Notes: a model not told the origin generated them from the letters alone. A DNA stretch of 7,546 nucleotides from Thermodesulfobacteriaceae bacterium (GCA_015494725.1 WGAR01000035.1:1-7546), one strand, 5' to 3'; positions 1 through 5,507 are shown, counted from the first letter of the stretch. Numbers and translations: made by a program.

Positions 1-122
1 ACGTTTCCGTGCTCGTCAAGGTCCAGGACCACGCCCTCGGCCACTTCCACGGCATCCACGCCGGGTTTTTCGGAAAGGTCAATGTAAAGGGAATCGGTTT
101 CGGGATAATACCTGAGCCTCAT
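1..122 (-). CDS. DUF2283 family protein, N-terminal 40 residues (cut by window edge)
   Basis: The visible residues begin MRLRYYPETDSLYIDLSEKP and continue with an EVAEGVVLDLDEHGN stretch. This is the usual DUF2283 pattern: a short beta-rich domain with a YxxxxDxLYI start and a D-x-D/E-x-x-G-x turn. Family members are about 65-75 residues, so roughly half is visible. The ATG overlaps the TGA of the preceding gene in an ATGA, so translational coupling is likely and no separate ribosome binding site is needed. Function is unknown. DUF2283 genes are often found beside DUF4258 or similar toxin-sized genes, and a toxin-antitoxin role has been suggested from that pairing. Here that role is inference only. 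The gene lies inside what may be the end of an integrated element. Confidence 0.75.
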   Translation of the reverse strand, partial: MRLRYYPETDSLYIDLSEKPGVDAVEVAEGVVLDLDEHGN

Positions 123-364
123 AGTTTAAACCCCCTGTCGGGAAAGGCATTATGGATGGTTGTTTTGTCTTCCAGGGTGATGACCCGGAAGACCTTGTTT
201 CCAAACTCCTCCACCATTCCCCAGAATCTCCAGCGATTGTTTTCCTGGCGTTCCACCTTTATAGGATTTTCCACGATCCTGATGCACCATTCTTTTTTGA
301 GATAGGGTCTTTTCTTCAAAACCTCCTTTTCGAAATACTCGGTGAATTTGTATTTGGACTTCAC
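119..364 (-). CDS. Small DUF4258-like protein (81 aa), possible toxin-like partner of the DUF2283 gene
   Basis: The product is a basic 81-residue protein with no signal peptide or membrane segment. Residues 8-30 form a helix-like segment (YFEKEVLKKRPYLKKEW), followed by a beta-rich half with IRIVENP, RWRFWGMV, VFRVITLEDKTTIHNAFPDR. The order helix, ENP, RxxxWG, RVxxLED, HNAFPDR is what I associate with DUF4258-like proteins of the RelE/BrnT size class. The assignment comes from pattern recognition, not a search. Initiation is at a GTG, the only start available because an in-frame TAG lies two codons upstream. There is no clear Shine-Dalgarno; a weak TTGGAA / TAGTAT promoter sits just upstream, so the mRNA could be almost leaderless. 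The stop overlaps the DUF2283 start by four bases. Coding status is fairly secure; function is not. Confidence 0.6.
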   Translation of the reverse strand: MKSKYKFTEYFEKEVLKKRPYLKKEWCIRIVENPIKVERQENNRWRFWGMVEEFGNKVFRVITLEDKTTIHNAFPDRGFKL

Positions 365-439
365 GGTCTAATACTATCAGCCGAGGCTCAACTTTCCAAT
401 CCACCAAGCATTTATAGCTTGAATCTATCACACCCATTT

Positions 440-468
440 GAGACACCGCGGGGCACCTCTGGGGCACC
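440..468. repeat. Helically phased GGGGCACC-type repeats
   Basis: The plus strand shows GAGACACC at 440-447, GGGGCACC at 450-457 and GGGGCACC at 461-468, with start-to-start spacings of 10 and 11 bases. The sites therefore fall on one face of the helix. Two copies are exact and one is diverged. They lie 64-116 bases from the tRNA 3'-end-like sequence. Tyrosine-recombinase attachment sites commonly carry such short repeats as integrase arm-type sites or excisionase sites. That role is inferred from position. An operator for the small leftward gene at 364 is the alternative. Confidence 0.45.
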
Positions 469-531
469 ACACGATCTCGTAATTTCTTTCAATTTCTCGC
501 AAAATCTATACAAAAGACCCATAGTAAAAAT

Positions 532-556
532 GGTTCAAGTCCCACCGGCTCCACCA
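532..556 (+). other. tRNA/tmRNA 3'-end-like sequence, candidate attachment site
   Basis: The 25 bases read GGTTCAAGTCCCACC followed by GGCTCCACCA: a T-loop (TTCAAGT), a plausible 3' half of a T-stem (CCCAC), a 7-base acceptor 3' strand (CGGCTCC), a discriminator A and an encoded CCA. The 5' part of a tRNA is absent. The five bases before the T-loop (AATGG) pair with CCCAC at only two positions, and no GGAGCCG or GGGGCCG acceptor 5' strand precedes it. A lone 3' end is the classic product of site-specific integration into a tRNA or tmRNA gene, so this may be the distal att copy, with the element lying to the left. The CGGCTCCACCA ending suits tmRNA, but an ordinary tRNA is not excluded. Confidence 0.5.
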
Positions 557-732
557 ATTCTTTGGTAAGCCTCGCGGTAGATGCGGCGCAACATACGGTC
601 AGTGTAGTGGGTCCGTGTGTTATATTCCCTGCGCTTGTGTTCAAAGATGAAAAGAGAGCCCCCTGCGTCCCGTGCGGACGCGGGGGTTTTATTTCGGAGG
701 GGAGTTACCTCCTTTCTTCTTTCCGCCGTTTG
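535..732 (-). pseudogene. Possible gene relic reading into the tRNA-like sequence
   Basis: On the minus strand one frame is open for 65 codons between stops at 733-735 and 535-537. It has no good start codon near its beginning, but part of it looks protein-like: positions about 556-650 translate to a basic, aromatic segment with SLFIFEHKRREYN and then YTDRMLRRIYREAYQRIG. The last codons and the stop lie inside the tRNA-like sequence. Its upstream end overlaps the 3' end of the 42-codon ORF in another frame, so the two could be halves of one frameshifted gene. The terminator hairpin at 659-686 lies inside it, which argues against a functional gene. No family recognised. Confidence 0.2.
659..694 (+). 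terminator. Strong GC-rich hairpin terminator, probably bidirectional
   Basis: CCCCCTGCGTCC (659-670) pairs with GGACGCGGGGG (676-686) around a five-base loop, giving an 11-bp stem with one bulged T. TTTTATTT follows on the plus strand. On the minus strand the same stem is followed by CTCTCTTTTC, so it can also end leftward transcripts, including the porin and the 42-codon ORF that stops at 705. Its position about 100 bases after the tRNA-like 3' end would also suit a former tRNA/tmRNA transcription unit on the plus strand. Confidence 0.7.
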
Positions 733-833
733 TTAAACCCCTCCACAGCTTTTACCCTTCCCCGGTAGAGGATAAACCAGACGAAAATCTTTGTGTCTTC
801 GTTAAGCTCGATGAAAAATTCTTTTTCCGTCAC
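705..833 (-). CDS. Hypothetical small protein (42 aa), possibly truncated by a frameshift
   Basis: The GTG-initiated frame translates as VTEKEFFIELNEDTKIF, then VWFILYRGRVKAV and a very basic tail ending KRRKEERR. The beta-strand-like core (FFIEL, KIFVWFILYRGRVKAV) resembles the N-terminal half of small uncharacterised proteins of the DUF7718 type, but this is a loose impression. An in-frame TAA four codons upstream of the GTG excludes a longer form. That TAA overlaps a perfect TATAAT, whose last base lies 9 bases before the GTG. There is no matching -35, and a GGAGG lies too far upstream to serve this start. The gene follows the porin by 65 bases with no terminator between them, so it may ride on the porin transcript. 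The abrupt basic ending suggests a frameshift: the continuation in another frame is open to 535. Confidence 0.4.
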   Translation of the reverse strand: MTEKEFFIELNEDTKIFVWFILYRGRVKAVEGFNKRRKEERR

Positions 834-898
834 CGGAGAGGATTATATCACTCCTCCATCACACGGCGGGTAGTCTTGTTCGGAATCCGGAGCCCCGG

Positions 899-2365
899 TT
901 AAAAGAAATAGTAAAAGCTGGTCATGAAGCGGTTGAGGCGTCCGTCGTCGCCGTCGCTCTTGCGATAATCGCAATCAATGTACATATACTCCCCGCCCAG
1001 GGCGAATTCCCGGGTAAAACGGTAAAGGAAGTTGGCATAATACATCTGCTGCTGTAAGCGGGCTCCGGATACTCCCTTGAGATCCCCATCCTCGGGGTTA
1101 TCTATCCCCCAGCCGAAATGGGTGACCAGTTTCGGGGTCCAGAAGATTTCCAGTTCCACCCAGCCACCGCGGGCGTCGATTTCATCCACGTCTTTAATCT
1201 TACCGCCGTTCGTGTATTTGGTGCGCAGGTCGGTGACGTAACGGCCATTGTCCAGGTAAAAACGGGTCCCCTGGTTCACCCCACCGGTGTAGTAACCGTC
1301 CAGGTTGGTCCCGGTCCAGATTTCGCCCAGGATAAAGGCCTTGCGAGCAAAGGAAAGGGGAAGCGGAACCTTAAGTTCCAGGCCCAGCGAATAGCTATCC
1401 GCATCCTCGGTGCCTTCCACGGTGTCATACTCTTCCTCGGAATAATGTCCCCACAGGGCTATTAAGGCCGGTTGCCCCAGGATTTTGGTGGTATAAGAGA
1501 TGCGCCCTTCCAAGCCCGGATATCCGGCCCGGTCCGAGGGATCCTCATCCCATACGATCCCCTCCATCCGGGGGAAGGCGTAAGGTTTCTCCAGAGCGGC
1601 CTCGAATTTTAAACGCCCCCGGGAGAGATCAAACCATTTGGTGAGGCGTATCTGGGGCATTCGATAGCCGATGTTGCCCATAAAGGTCCCGGCAGGAAAG
1701 TTGGAAAGATGGGGGTAAAGCTGAGAAATGGTCAGCCAGTCAAGCCCGGCCAGCAACTGCCAGGTCCCTTTTTCCACCCCCACGAAAACCCGCCGGGCCC
1801 GAAGAGGGGAATGGTTCGGATTCCAGGGTAGGGTGTCCTCTTCGTTACTCTGGGTATAGAAATCCATTTCCAGCTTTCCGAAAAGGCGCCACCGGTGATA
1901 GTCCTTGTAAAGATTGAAACCGAACCGGCTGTGCCGGAAATTGATGGTAAAGGTGGAATCGGCCCCGTACTTGTGTCCGCCATGGAGGTTGTGTTCCGGC
2001 AGAACCCAAAGGACATATTCATCCCCCACGGCGTTGGCATCCTGCCAGACGGCATCTATCTTGAGAAAACCGTAAAAATCAACCCCGCTGGGCGAGGACC
2101 CGTAAGCCCCTTTGCTGAAAAAGCTGGGTTTCTTTGGAGGGTAAGAGACCCTGCTCGAAGGGCTGGAGGAAGGCGGAACCCTCTGGGCCTTGATCTGTTC
2201 CAGCTCCCTTTTGAGTTCGGCGTTTTCCTTTTTCAGTTCCTGCACCTCTTTGAGGAGCTGGTGCACCAGGGATCGCAGGTCCTCATCCCCGGAAGAGGCT
2301 CTGACTCCCTTTCCGACCCCCAACAGCATCGAGATCAGGACCAAAAAGACCCCTATCTTCTTCAC
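899..2365 (-). CDS. Outer-membrane porin with N-terminal coiled coil (DcaP-like)
   Basis: The product is about 488 residues. Residues 1-24 form a Sec signal peptide (KKIG, a hydrophobic core, then an RAS-type cleavage region). Residues 28-62 are a heptad-type coiled coil rich in L, E and K (LLKEVQELKKENAELKREL). A Ser/Pro linker spans about 63-85. From about 93 (VDFYGFLKIDAVWQDAN) to the end there are alternating amphipathic strands with many aromatic residues, ending in the FYYFF typical of barrels recognised by BamA. Trimeric DcaP-like porins share this layout of periplasmic coiled coil plus 16-strand barrel, and take up anionic solutes such as dicarboxylates; the substrate here is unknown. 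Two adjacent GTG codons (2366-2368 and 2363-2365) could start the gene. I prefer the second because the AGGAGG then sits 6 rather than 3 bases away. It follows mdh by about 60 bases but has its own promoter candidate. Confidence 0.85.
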   Translation of the reverse strand: MKKIGVFLVLISMLLGVGKGVRASSGDEDLRSLVHQLLKEVQELKKENAELKRELEQIKAQRVPPSSSPSSRVSYPPKKPSFFSKGAYGSSPSGVDFYGFLKIDAVWQDANAVGDEYVLWVLPEHNLHGGHKYGADSTFTINFRHSRFGFNLYKDYHRWRLFGKLEMDFYTQSNEEDTLPWNPNHSPLRARRVFVGVEKGTWQLLAGLDWLTISQLYPHLSNFPAGTFMGNIGYRMPQIRLTKWFDLSRGRLKFEAALEKPYAFPRMEGIVWDEDPSDRAGYPGLEGRISYTTKILGQPALIALWGHYSEEEYDTVEGTEDADSYSLGLELKVPLPLSFARKAFILGEIWTGTNLDGYYTGGVNQGTRFYLDNGRYVTDLRTKYTNGGKIKDVDEIDARGGWVELEIFWTPKLVTHFGWGIDNPEDGDLKGVSGARLQQQMYYANFLYRFTREFALGGEYMYIDCDYRKSDGDDGRLNRFMTSFYYFF

Positions 2366-2393
2366 CACCGACCTCCTTCTGGAGCTTTATTTC

Positions 2394-2422
2394 CTCATAG
2401 CAGAGGCTTTGAGGTGTGACAA
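2394..2422 (-). promoter_or_regulatory. Candidate promoter for the porin gene
   Basis: On the minus strand TTGTCA (2417-2422, 5 of 6 matches to the sigma-70 -35 consensus) is followed by exactly 17 bases and TATGAG (2394-2399, 4 of 6). The start point would fall about 20 bases before the GTG, leaving the GGAGG ribosome binding site in the leader. CCTCA and TGAGG arms flank the same interval and could form a weak operator or hairpin. The gap between mdh and the porin contains no terminator, so read-through from mdh is also possible. Confidence 0.5.
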
Positions 2423-2426
2423 GGCC

Positions 2427-3353
2427 TTACAAGCCGGTAAGGGCTATCTGCGACCTTACCGCCCGGGCGGAGGCCTCGAGGGCCTGTCTTTCCTCCTCGG
2501 TGAGGCTGAATTCCAGGATCCTTTCCAGGCCTTTGCGGCCCAGGACCACCGGCACACCGAGAAATACCTCCGAGAGGCCGAACTCCCCTTCCAGCCATAC
2601 CGAACAGGTGAGGACCCGTTTCTGGTCCCGCAATATGGCTTCGGCCATCTCCGCAGCGGCCAGTCCGGGGGTGGTAAAGGCGCTTCCGGTCTTGAGATAG
2701 GAAACGATCTCCCCTCCGCCCTTCCGGGTGCGCTCCACGATCTCTTCTATTTTTTCCGGAGCGATAAGTTCGGTCACCGGAATGCCGGCCACGTTGGCCA
2801 GTCTTACCAGGGGTAGCATGTGATCACCGTGGATGCCTATCACCAGGGCCTGGACATCGCGGGGGGATACCCCCAGGGCCTGAGCCAGAAAATACCGATA
2901 CCGGGCCGAATCCAGCACCCCGGCCATTCCCAGGACCCGTTCCCGAGGGAACCCCGTAACCCGAAAGGCCACATAGACCATGGCGTCGATGGGATTGGTG
3001 ACCACAATGAGGATGCTTTCGGGGGCGTATTTTCGCACCTCCTCGGCACAGGAGCGAACGATCTCCATATTGGTGCGGAGGAGGTCCTCCCGGCTCATCC
3101 CGGGTTTGCGGGGGCGTCCGGCGGTGATGATCACCACCTCGGCCCCGGAAAGGGCGGAGAAATCCTCCGTTCCCAGGATTCTTCCGGTAAAGCCCTCCAG
3201 CGGGGCTCCCTGAGCCAGATCCAGGGCCTTTCCCCGCGCCAGGTCGGGCACGATATCCACCAGAACGATTTCCTCGGCCATTCTTTTGACCGCCGCCCAG
3301 TGGGCCACCGAGGTCCCCACCGCTCCGGCTCCGATAATGGCCAGCTTGCTCAT
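2427..3353 (-). CDS. mdh: Malate dehydrogenase, NAD-dependent (LDH-like type)
   Basis: The 308-residue enzyme interconverts malate and oxaloacetate in the cytoplasm, for the TCA cycle in either direction. The Rossmann motif GAGAVG is at residues 8-13. Asp33 ends the second beta strand (IVLVD), indicating NAD rather than NADP. The substrate loop reads GRPRKPGMSR (79-88). Arg82 stands where lactate dehydrogenases have Gln, so this is a malate and not a lactate enzyme; Arg88 is the second substrate arginine. VVTNPID (118-123), Asp148 with Arg151 (LDSARYR) and the catalytic His175 in GIHGDH complete the active site. The length is normal for the family. The ATG is preceded by AAGGAGG at a six-base spacing. 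An in-frame extension upstream to 3503 exists but only antisense-overlaps or runs into the preceding gene. It follows the DUF3334 gene by 14 bases, so the two are almost certainly co-transcribed. Confidence 0.95.
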   Translation of the reverse strand: MSKLAIIGAGAVGTSVAHWAAVKRMAEEIVLVDIVPDLARGKALDLAQGAPLEGFTGRILGTEDFSALSGAEVVIITAGRPRKPGMSREDLLRTNMEIVRSCAEEVRKYAPESILIVVTNPIDAMVYVAFRVTGFPRERVLGMAGVLDSARYRYFLAQALGVSPRDVQALVIGIHGDHMLPLVRLANVAGIPVTELIAPEKIEEIVERTRKGGGEIVSYLKTGSAFTTPGLAAAEMAEAILRDQKRVLTCSVWLEGEFGLSEVFLGVPVVLGRKGLERILEFSLTEEERQALEASARAVRSQIALTGL

Positions 3354-3367
3354 GAGAGGCCTCCTTA

Positions 3368-3961
3368 TCAACTGAATTGGGAAAGGATGTCCTCTACGTC
3401 CGTTTCCTCCGGGGTCTCCAGAGGGATGAATTCGGTCTGTTCCAGGCCTAATTCCACGTAAAAGGGAGCGTTTTCCTGGGTGCGAAAGGAGAGGCGCCGA
3501 CACTGGGGCCGATCGATCATGGTATTGAGGAGCAGGGTTATGGTCTGATTGATGGCGATGGCCCGGGGCTGACTGTTGCGGGCGGTCAACCCGAACCGGG
3601 CTTCGATCTTGCGACGCATGGCCCCGATGATCTGGTTCACCGTTTCTCCGAGGAAATTTATTACCTCATCGGAGGTGTATTCCCGGGCCAGTTCCTCCTC
3701 GGGAAGCCCCATGAATTGCATGGCCCGACGATAGATCTCCAGGGCCGCCGCTCCGGAAAAATTCATGCAGAAGAGCCCGCTGTAATCTCCGGTAAATTCC
3801 ACGAAGGCCCCCAGTTCGGGTTTGAGGCTTACCATGGGGATGCGCTGGATGGTGGGGGCGTAGCGAATCCGGGAACCGGTGGTCCCTTCCACCACCTCCT
3901 TTACCGCCTCGCAGGCGAGTTTGGCCACCAGGTTTACCGTGCTCAATCTCTTCTCCGCCAT
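3368..3961 (-). CDS. DUF3334 family protein with CheX/CheC-like phosphatase fold
   Basis: This is a 197-residue cytoplasmic protein with no signal or membrane segment. Its sequence follows the DUF3334 pattern I know from Vibrio and Shewanella: YAPTIQRI and KPELGAFVEFTGDYSGLF (about 34-64), EIYRRAMQFMGLPEEELA (75-92), TSDEVINFLGETVNQIIG (96-113), RPQCRRLSF (151-159) and TEFIPLE near the C terminus. The E106-x-x-N109 pair in GETVNQIIG matches the ExxN catalytic signature of CheC/CheX/FliY phosphatases that dephosphorylate CheY-P. Activity toward CheY-P is inference. Only one such half-site is seen, as in CheX. The C terminus is acidic (EETDVEDIL). A GGGAG sits seven bases before the ATG. It is the first gene of the leftward cluster, directly before mdh, an unexpected partner for a chemotaxis-type protein. 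Confidence 0.8.
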   Translation of the reverse strand: MAEKRLSTVNLVAKLACEAVKEVVEGTTGSRIRYAPTIQRIPMVSLKPELGAFVEFTGDYSGLFCMNFSGAAALEIYRRAMQFMGLPEEELAREYTSDEVINFLGETVNQIIGAMRRKIEARFGLTARNSQPRAIAINQTITLLLNTMIDRPQCRRLSFRTQENAPFYVELGLEQTEFIPLETPEETDVEDILSQFS

Positions 3962-3964
3962 GGC

Positions 3965-3992
3965 TTGACTCCCTGATACCGATTATTATTTA
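3965..3992 (+). promoter_or_regulatory. Candidate promoter for the rRNA methyltransferase in the divergent intergenic region
   Basis: TTGACT (3965-3970) and TATTTA (3987-3992) are separated by 16 bases. The -35 is good and the -10 is weak. The 67-base gap between the divergent DUF3334 and methyltransferase genes must hold both promoters. For the leftward gene I see only weaker candidates: TAATAA on the minus strand without a good -35, or TTGTCG with TAGGAG at 17 bases. Confidence 0.35.
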
Positions 3993-4014
3993 GGCTCCTA
4001 ACACAGAATTTCGG

Positions 4015-4028
4015 CTTCGACAACGAAG
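4015..4028 (+). promoter_or_regulatory. Hairpin abutting the start codon in place of a ribosome binding site
   Basis: CTTCG (4015-4019) and CGAAG (4024-4028) are perfect inverted repeats around ACAA, ending at the base before the ATG. There is no GGAGG-type sequence upstream; the only weak candidate, GAAG, lies in the 3' arm of the stem and touches the start codon. Other genes in the window have clear purine-rich sites. This could reduce or control translation initiation, or the mRNA could start nearby and be nearly leaderless. Confidence 0.4.
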
Positions 4029-5339
4029 ATGAGGGTCCGGATCGAAAAACTCGTTTTCGGCGGAGACGGACTGGCCCGACTACCCGAGGGCCGGGTGGTC
4101 TTCGTCCCGGGGGTGATCCCGGGCGAGGAGGTGGAGATCGAACTGGTCAGGGAACACCGGGATTATGCGGAAGCCCGGGTCCGGGAGATCCTTTCCCCCT
4201 CTCCGGAACGGGTGACCCCTCCCTGTCCCCATTACGGGGTCTGCGGGGGTTGCCAGTTTCAACATATCAGCTACCCCGCCCAGGTCCGGTGGAAGGAGGA
4301 AATGCTGCGGGAGACCCTGGAGCGTCTGGGGGGAATTCCCGGGGACCTGGTGGAGGGGGTGGTGCCCTCGCCGTCTCCCTTGCGTTATCGGAACCGTCTT
4401 CGTTTCCATGTGGAATCCGGCACCGGGAGGCTGGGTTTCGTAAAACGCAAGAGCCACGATCTGGTGCTGATCGAGGACTGTCTGCTGGGGGAAGAACCCC
4501 TGGGGAGGGTGCTGGCTGCGTTTTCCCGGAGTGCGGCCTGGCGAAGGCTTCAGAGCTGGGCCAAGCGGGTGAAGCTGGAACTCTCCCCGGCCGAGGGTCT
4601 GGTTACCGTGCTCTTCTGGATCACGGTGGAACCCGATCCGGAAGACGTGCGGGATCTGGCCCGGGAGCTACCCGGGGTAAAGAGCGTCTTTTTCTGGACC
4701 CGGGGGCCCCGTCCCCGGGGTCCTTTCCCCGAGGAGGCCCCTCACCGGGGGCGTCGTCTCTTTCCGGTACCGAGTTCCCTTTTCCCCGGGGTGGAAGAGC
4801 CGCTTTATTTTGCCCGTCCGGGGGTCTTCACCCAGGCCAACTGGGAGATCAATCTCCGGATCATGGAATATCTGCGCCTCCGGGCCGGAGAGGTGGAGCG
4901 GGTTCTGGATCTTCACGCCGGAATGGGCAATTTTCTCTTTCCCCTGGCCTCGCAGGCTTCCGAGGCCCGGGGGGTGGATACCGACCCCGGCGCCATCGAG
5001 GACGGGCTCTATACCGCGGAATATCTGGGACTGACCCCCAGGGTGCGTCTGGAAAGGATCACCGCCACCGAAGCCCTGATCGAGACCTGGAAGGAGGCGG
5101 AAACCTATCCCCTGGTATTGCTCGATCCTCCCCGGGGAGGTTGCCGCGAACTCCTGCGCTATTTGCCGGAGGTGGCCCGGGATCGACTGATCTATATCTC
5201 CTGCGATCCTCCCACCCTGGCCCGCGATCTCAAACTCCTTCTGGACGCGGGTTATCGCCCAGAGGTCCTTAAGGGTTTCGATATGTTCCCCCAGACCTAT
5301 CACCTGGAAGTGGTGGCCCTCCTTCGACGCTACTTTTAG
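4029..5339 (+). CDS. rlmD: 23S rRNA (uracil-C5)-methyltransferase, RlmD/RumA type with 4Fe-4S cluster
   Basis: This 436-residue SAM-dependent enzyme would methylate C5 of a uridine in 23S rRNA (U1939 in E. coli for RlmD). Domains in order: a TRAM beta barrel (about 1-55); cluster cysteines C66-x5-C72-x2-C75 (CPHYGVCGGC) with the fourth at C151 (EDCLL); a central RNA-facing domain; then the Rossmann methyltransferase. FTQANWEIN (267-275) and DLHAGMGNF (294-302) bind SAM. LLDPPRGG (364-371) is motif IV, C392 in ISCDPPTLARDL is the nucleophile, and E427 in TYHLE is the expected general base. The usual YCG of motif I is HAG here. Residues about 224-258 form a Pro/Arg-rich loop that looks like an insertion. 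The ATG at 4029 is the only usable start after an upstream in-frame TAA. Target U1939 versus U747 or a tRNA site cannot be decided from sequence alone. Confidence 0.9.
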   Translation: MRVRIEKLVFGGDGLARLPEGRVVFVPGVIPGEEVEIELVREHRDYAEARVREILSPSPERVTPPCPHYGVCGGCQFQHISYPAQVRWKEEMLRETLERLGGIPGDLVEGVVPSPSPLRYRNRLRFHVESGTGRLGFVKRKSHDLVLIEDCLLGEEPLGRVLAAFSRSAAWRRLQSWAKRVKLELSPAEGLVTVLFWITVEPDPEDVRDLARELPGVKSVFFWTRGPRPRGPFPEEAPHRGRRLFPVPSSLFPGVEEPLYFARPGVFTQANWEINLRIMEYLRLRAGEVERVLDLHAGMGNFLFPLASQASEARGVDTDPGAIEDGLYTAEYLGLTPRVRLERITATEALIETWKEAETYPLVLLDPPRGGCRELLRYLPEVARDRLIYISCDPPTLARDLKLLLDAGYRPEVLKGFDMFPQTYHLEVVALLRRYF

Positions 5340-5380
5340 ATCCCTTAAAGTCTTCTTTTTCGGTCTTCCTTTTGAAGTTC

Positions 5381-5407
5381 ACGATCTGCCATTTTCTCGT
5401 TTTTTTT
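5381..5407 (+). terminator. Weak candidate terminator after the rRNA methyltransferase
   Basis: ACGA (5381-5384) can pair with TCGT (5397-5400) and is followed directly by a T run that continues to 5407. The four-base stem with a 12-base loop is too weak for a confident intrinsic terminator. It is listed because it is the only stem-plus-T-run between the two genes. Confidence 0.2.
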
Positions 5408-5490
5408 GTATTTTTTGGTTTTCACCTTTCACAACTTCTGCGAGAAGGAAATTTAAATTTTCACTTCTTCTTTAATCCTATTCTTTCTGA

Positions 5491-5507
5491 AAACTAGAAA
5501 AAACTAG
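5491..5507 (+). repeat. Paired AAACTAG direct repeats just upstream of the cytochrome promoter
   Basis: AAACTAG occurs at 5491-5497 and 5501-5507, one helical turn apart, ending seven bases before the -35 hexamer. Because CTAG is its own complement, the pair also forms a CTAG-N6-CTAG inverted repeat. The position, about -65 to -45 relative to the likely start of transcription, is where an activator would bind. The regulator is unknown. Confidence 0.4.

Larger units (their letters stand above)
365..704. other. Gene-poor stretch: candidate element end, repeats and a terminator
   Basis: No convincing intact gene is present between the small leftward gene ending upstream at 364 and the 42-codon ORF that stops at 705. 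The stretch holds phased GGGGCACC-type repeats (440-468), a short AATTTCT direct repeat (481-487 and 491-497), a tRNA/tmRNA 3'-end-like sequence (532-556) and a GC-rich terminator (659-694). The left part is visibly richer in A+T than the genes to the right, which fits imported DNA meeting host sequence near 556. Confidence 0.5.

Noticed and set aside
470..556. A complete tRNA or tmRNA gene ending at 556
   Set aside because: No acceptor 5' strand, D-arm or anticodon arm can be found upstream, and the T-stem pairs at only two of five positions.
480..640. Minus-strand frame reading KELVEPVGLEP
   Set aside because: This is the well-known false translation of the antisense of a tRNA 3' end. It supports the tRNA-like identity of 532-556 rather than a protein.
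2190..2816. Plus-strand open frame of 208 codons across the porin start and mdh end
   Set aside because: It is antisense to two confident genes and crosses their intergenic promoter, with no family features.
3354..3503. Extended N terminus for malate dehydrogenase (358 residues)
   Set aside because: The extension would overlap the end of the DUF3334 gene. The ATG at 3353 has an ideal ribosome binding site and starts exactly at the Rossmann fold.
4250..5272. A 340-codon plus-strand open frame inside the rRNA methyltransferase
   Set aside because: It is Gly/Pro/Arg-rich with no recognisable domain and lies wholly inside a well-supported gene in another frame. Long open shadow frames are expected in GC-rich coding DNA.
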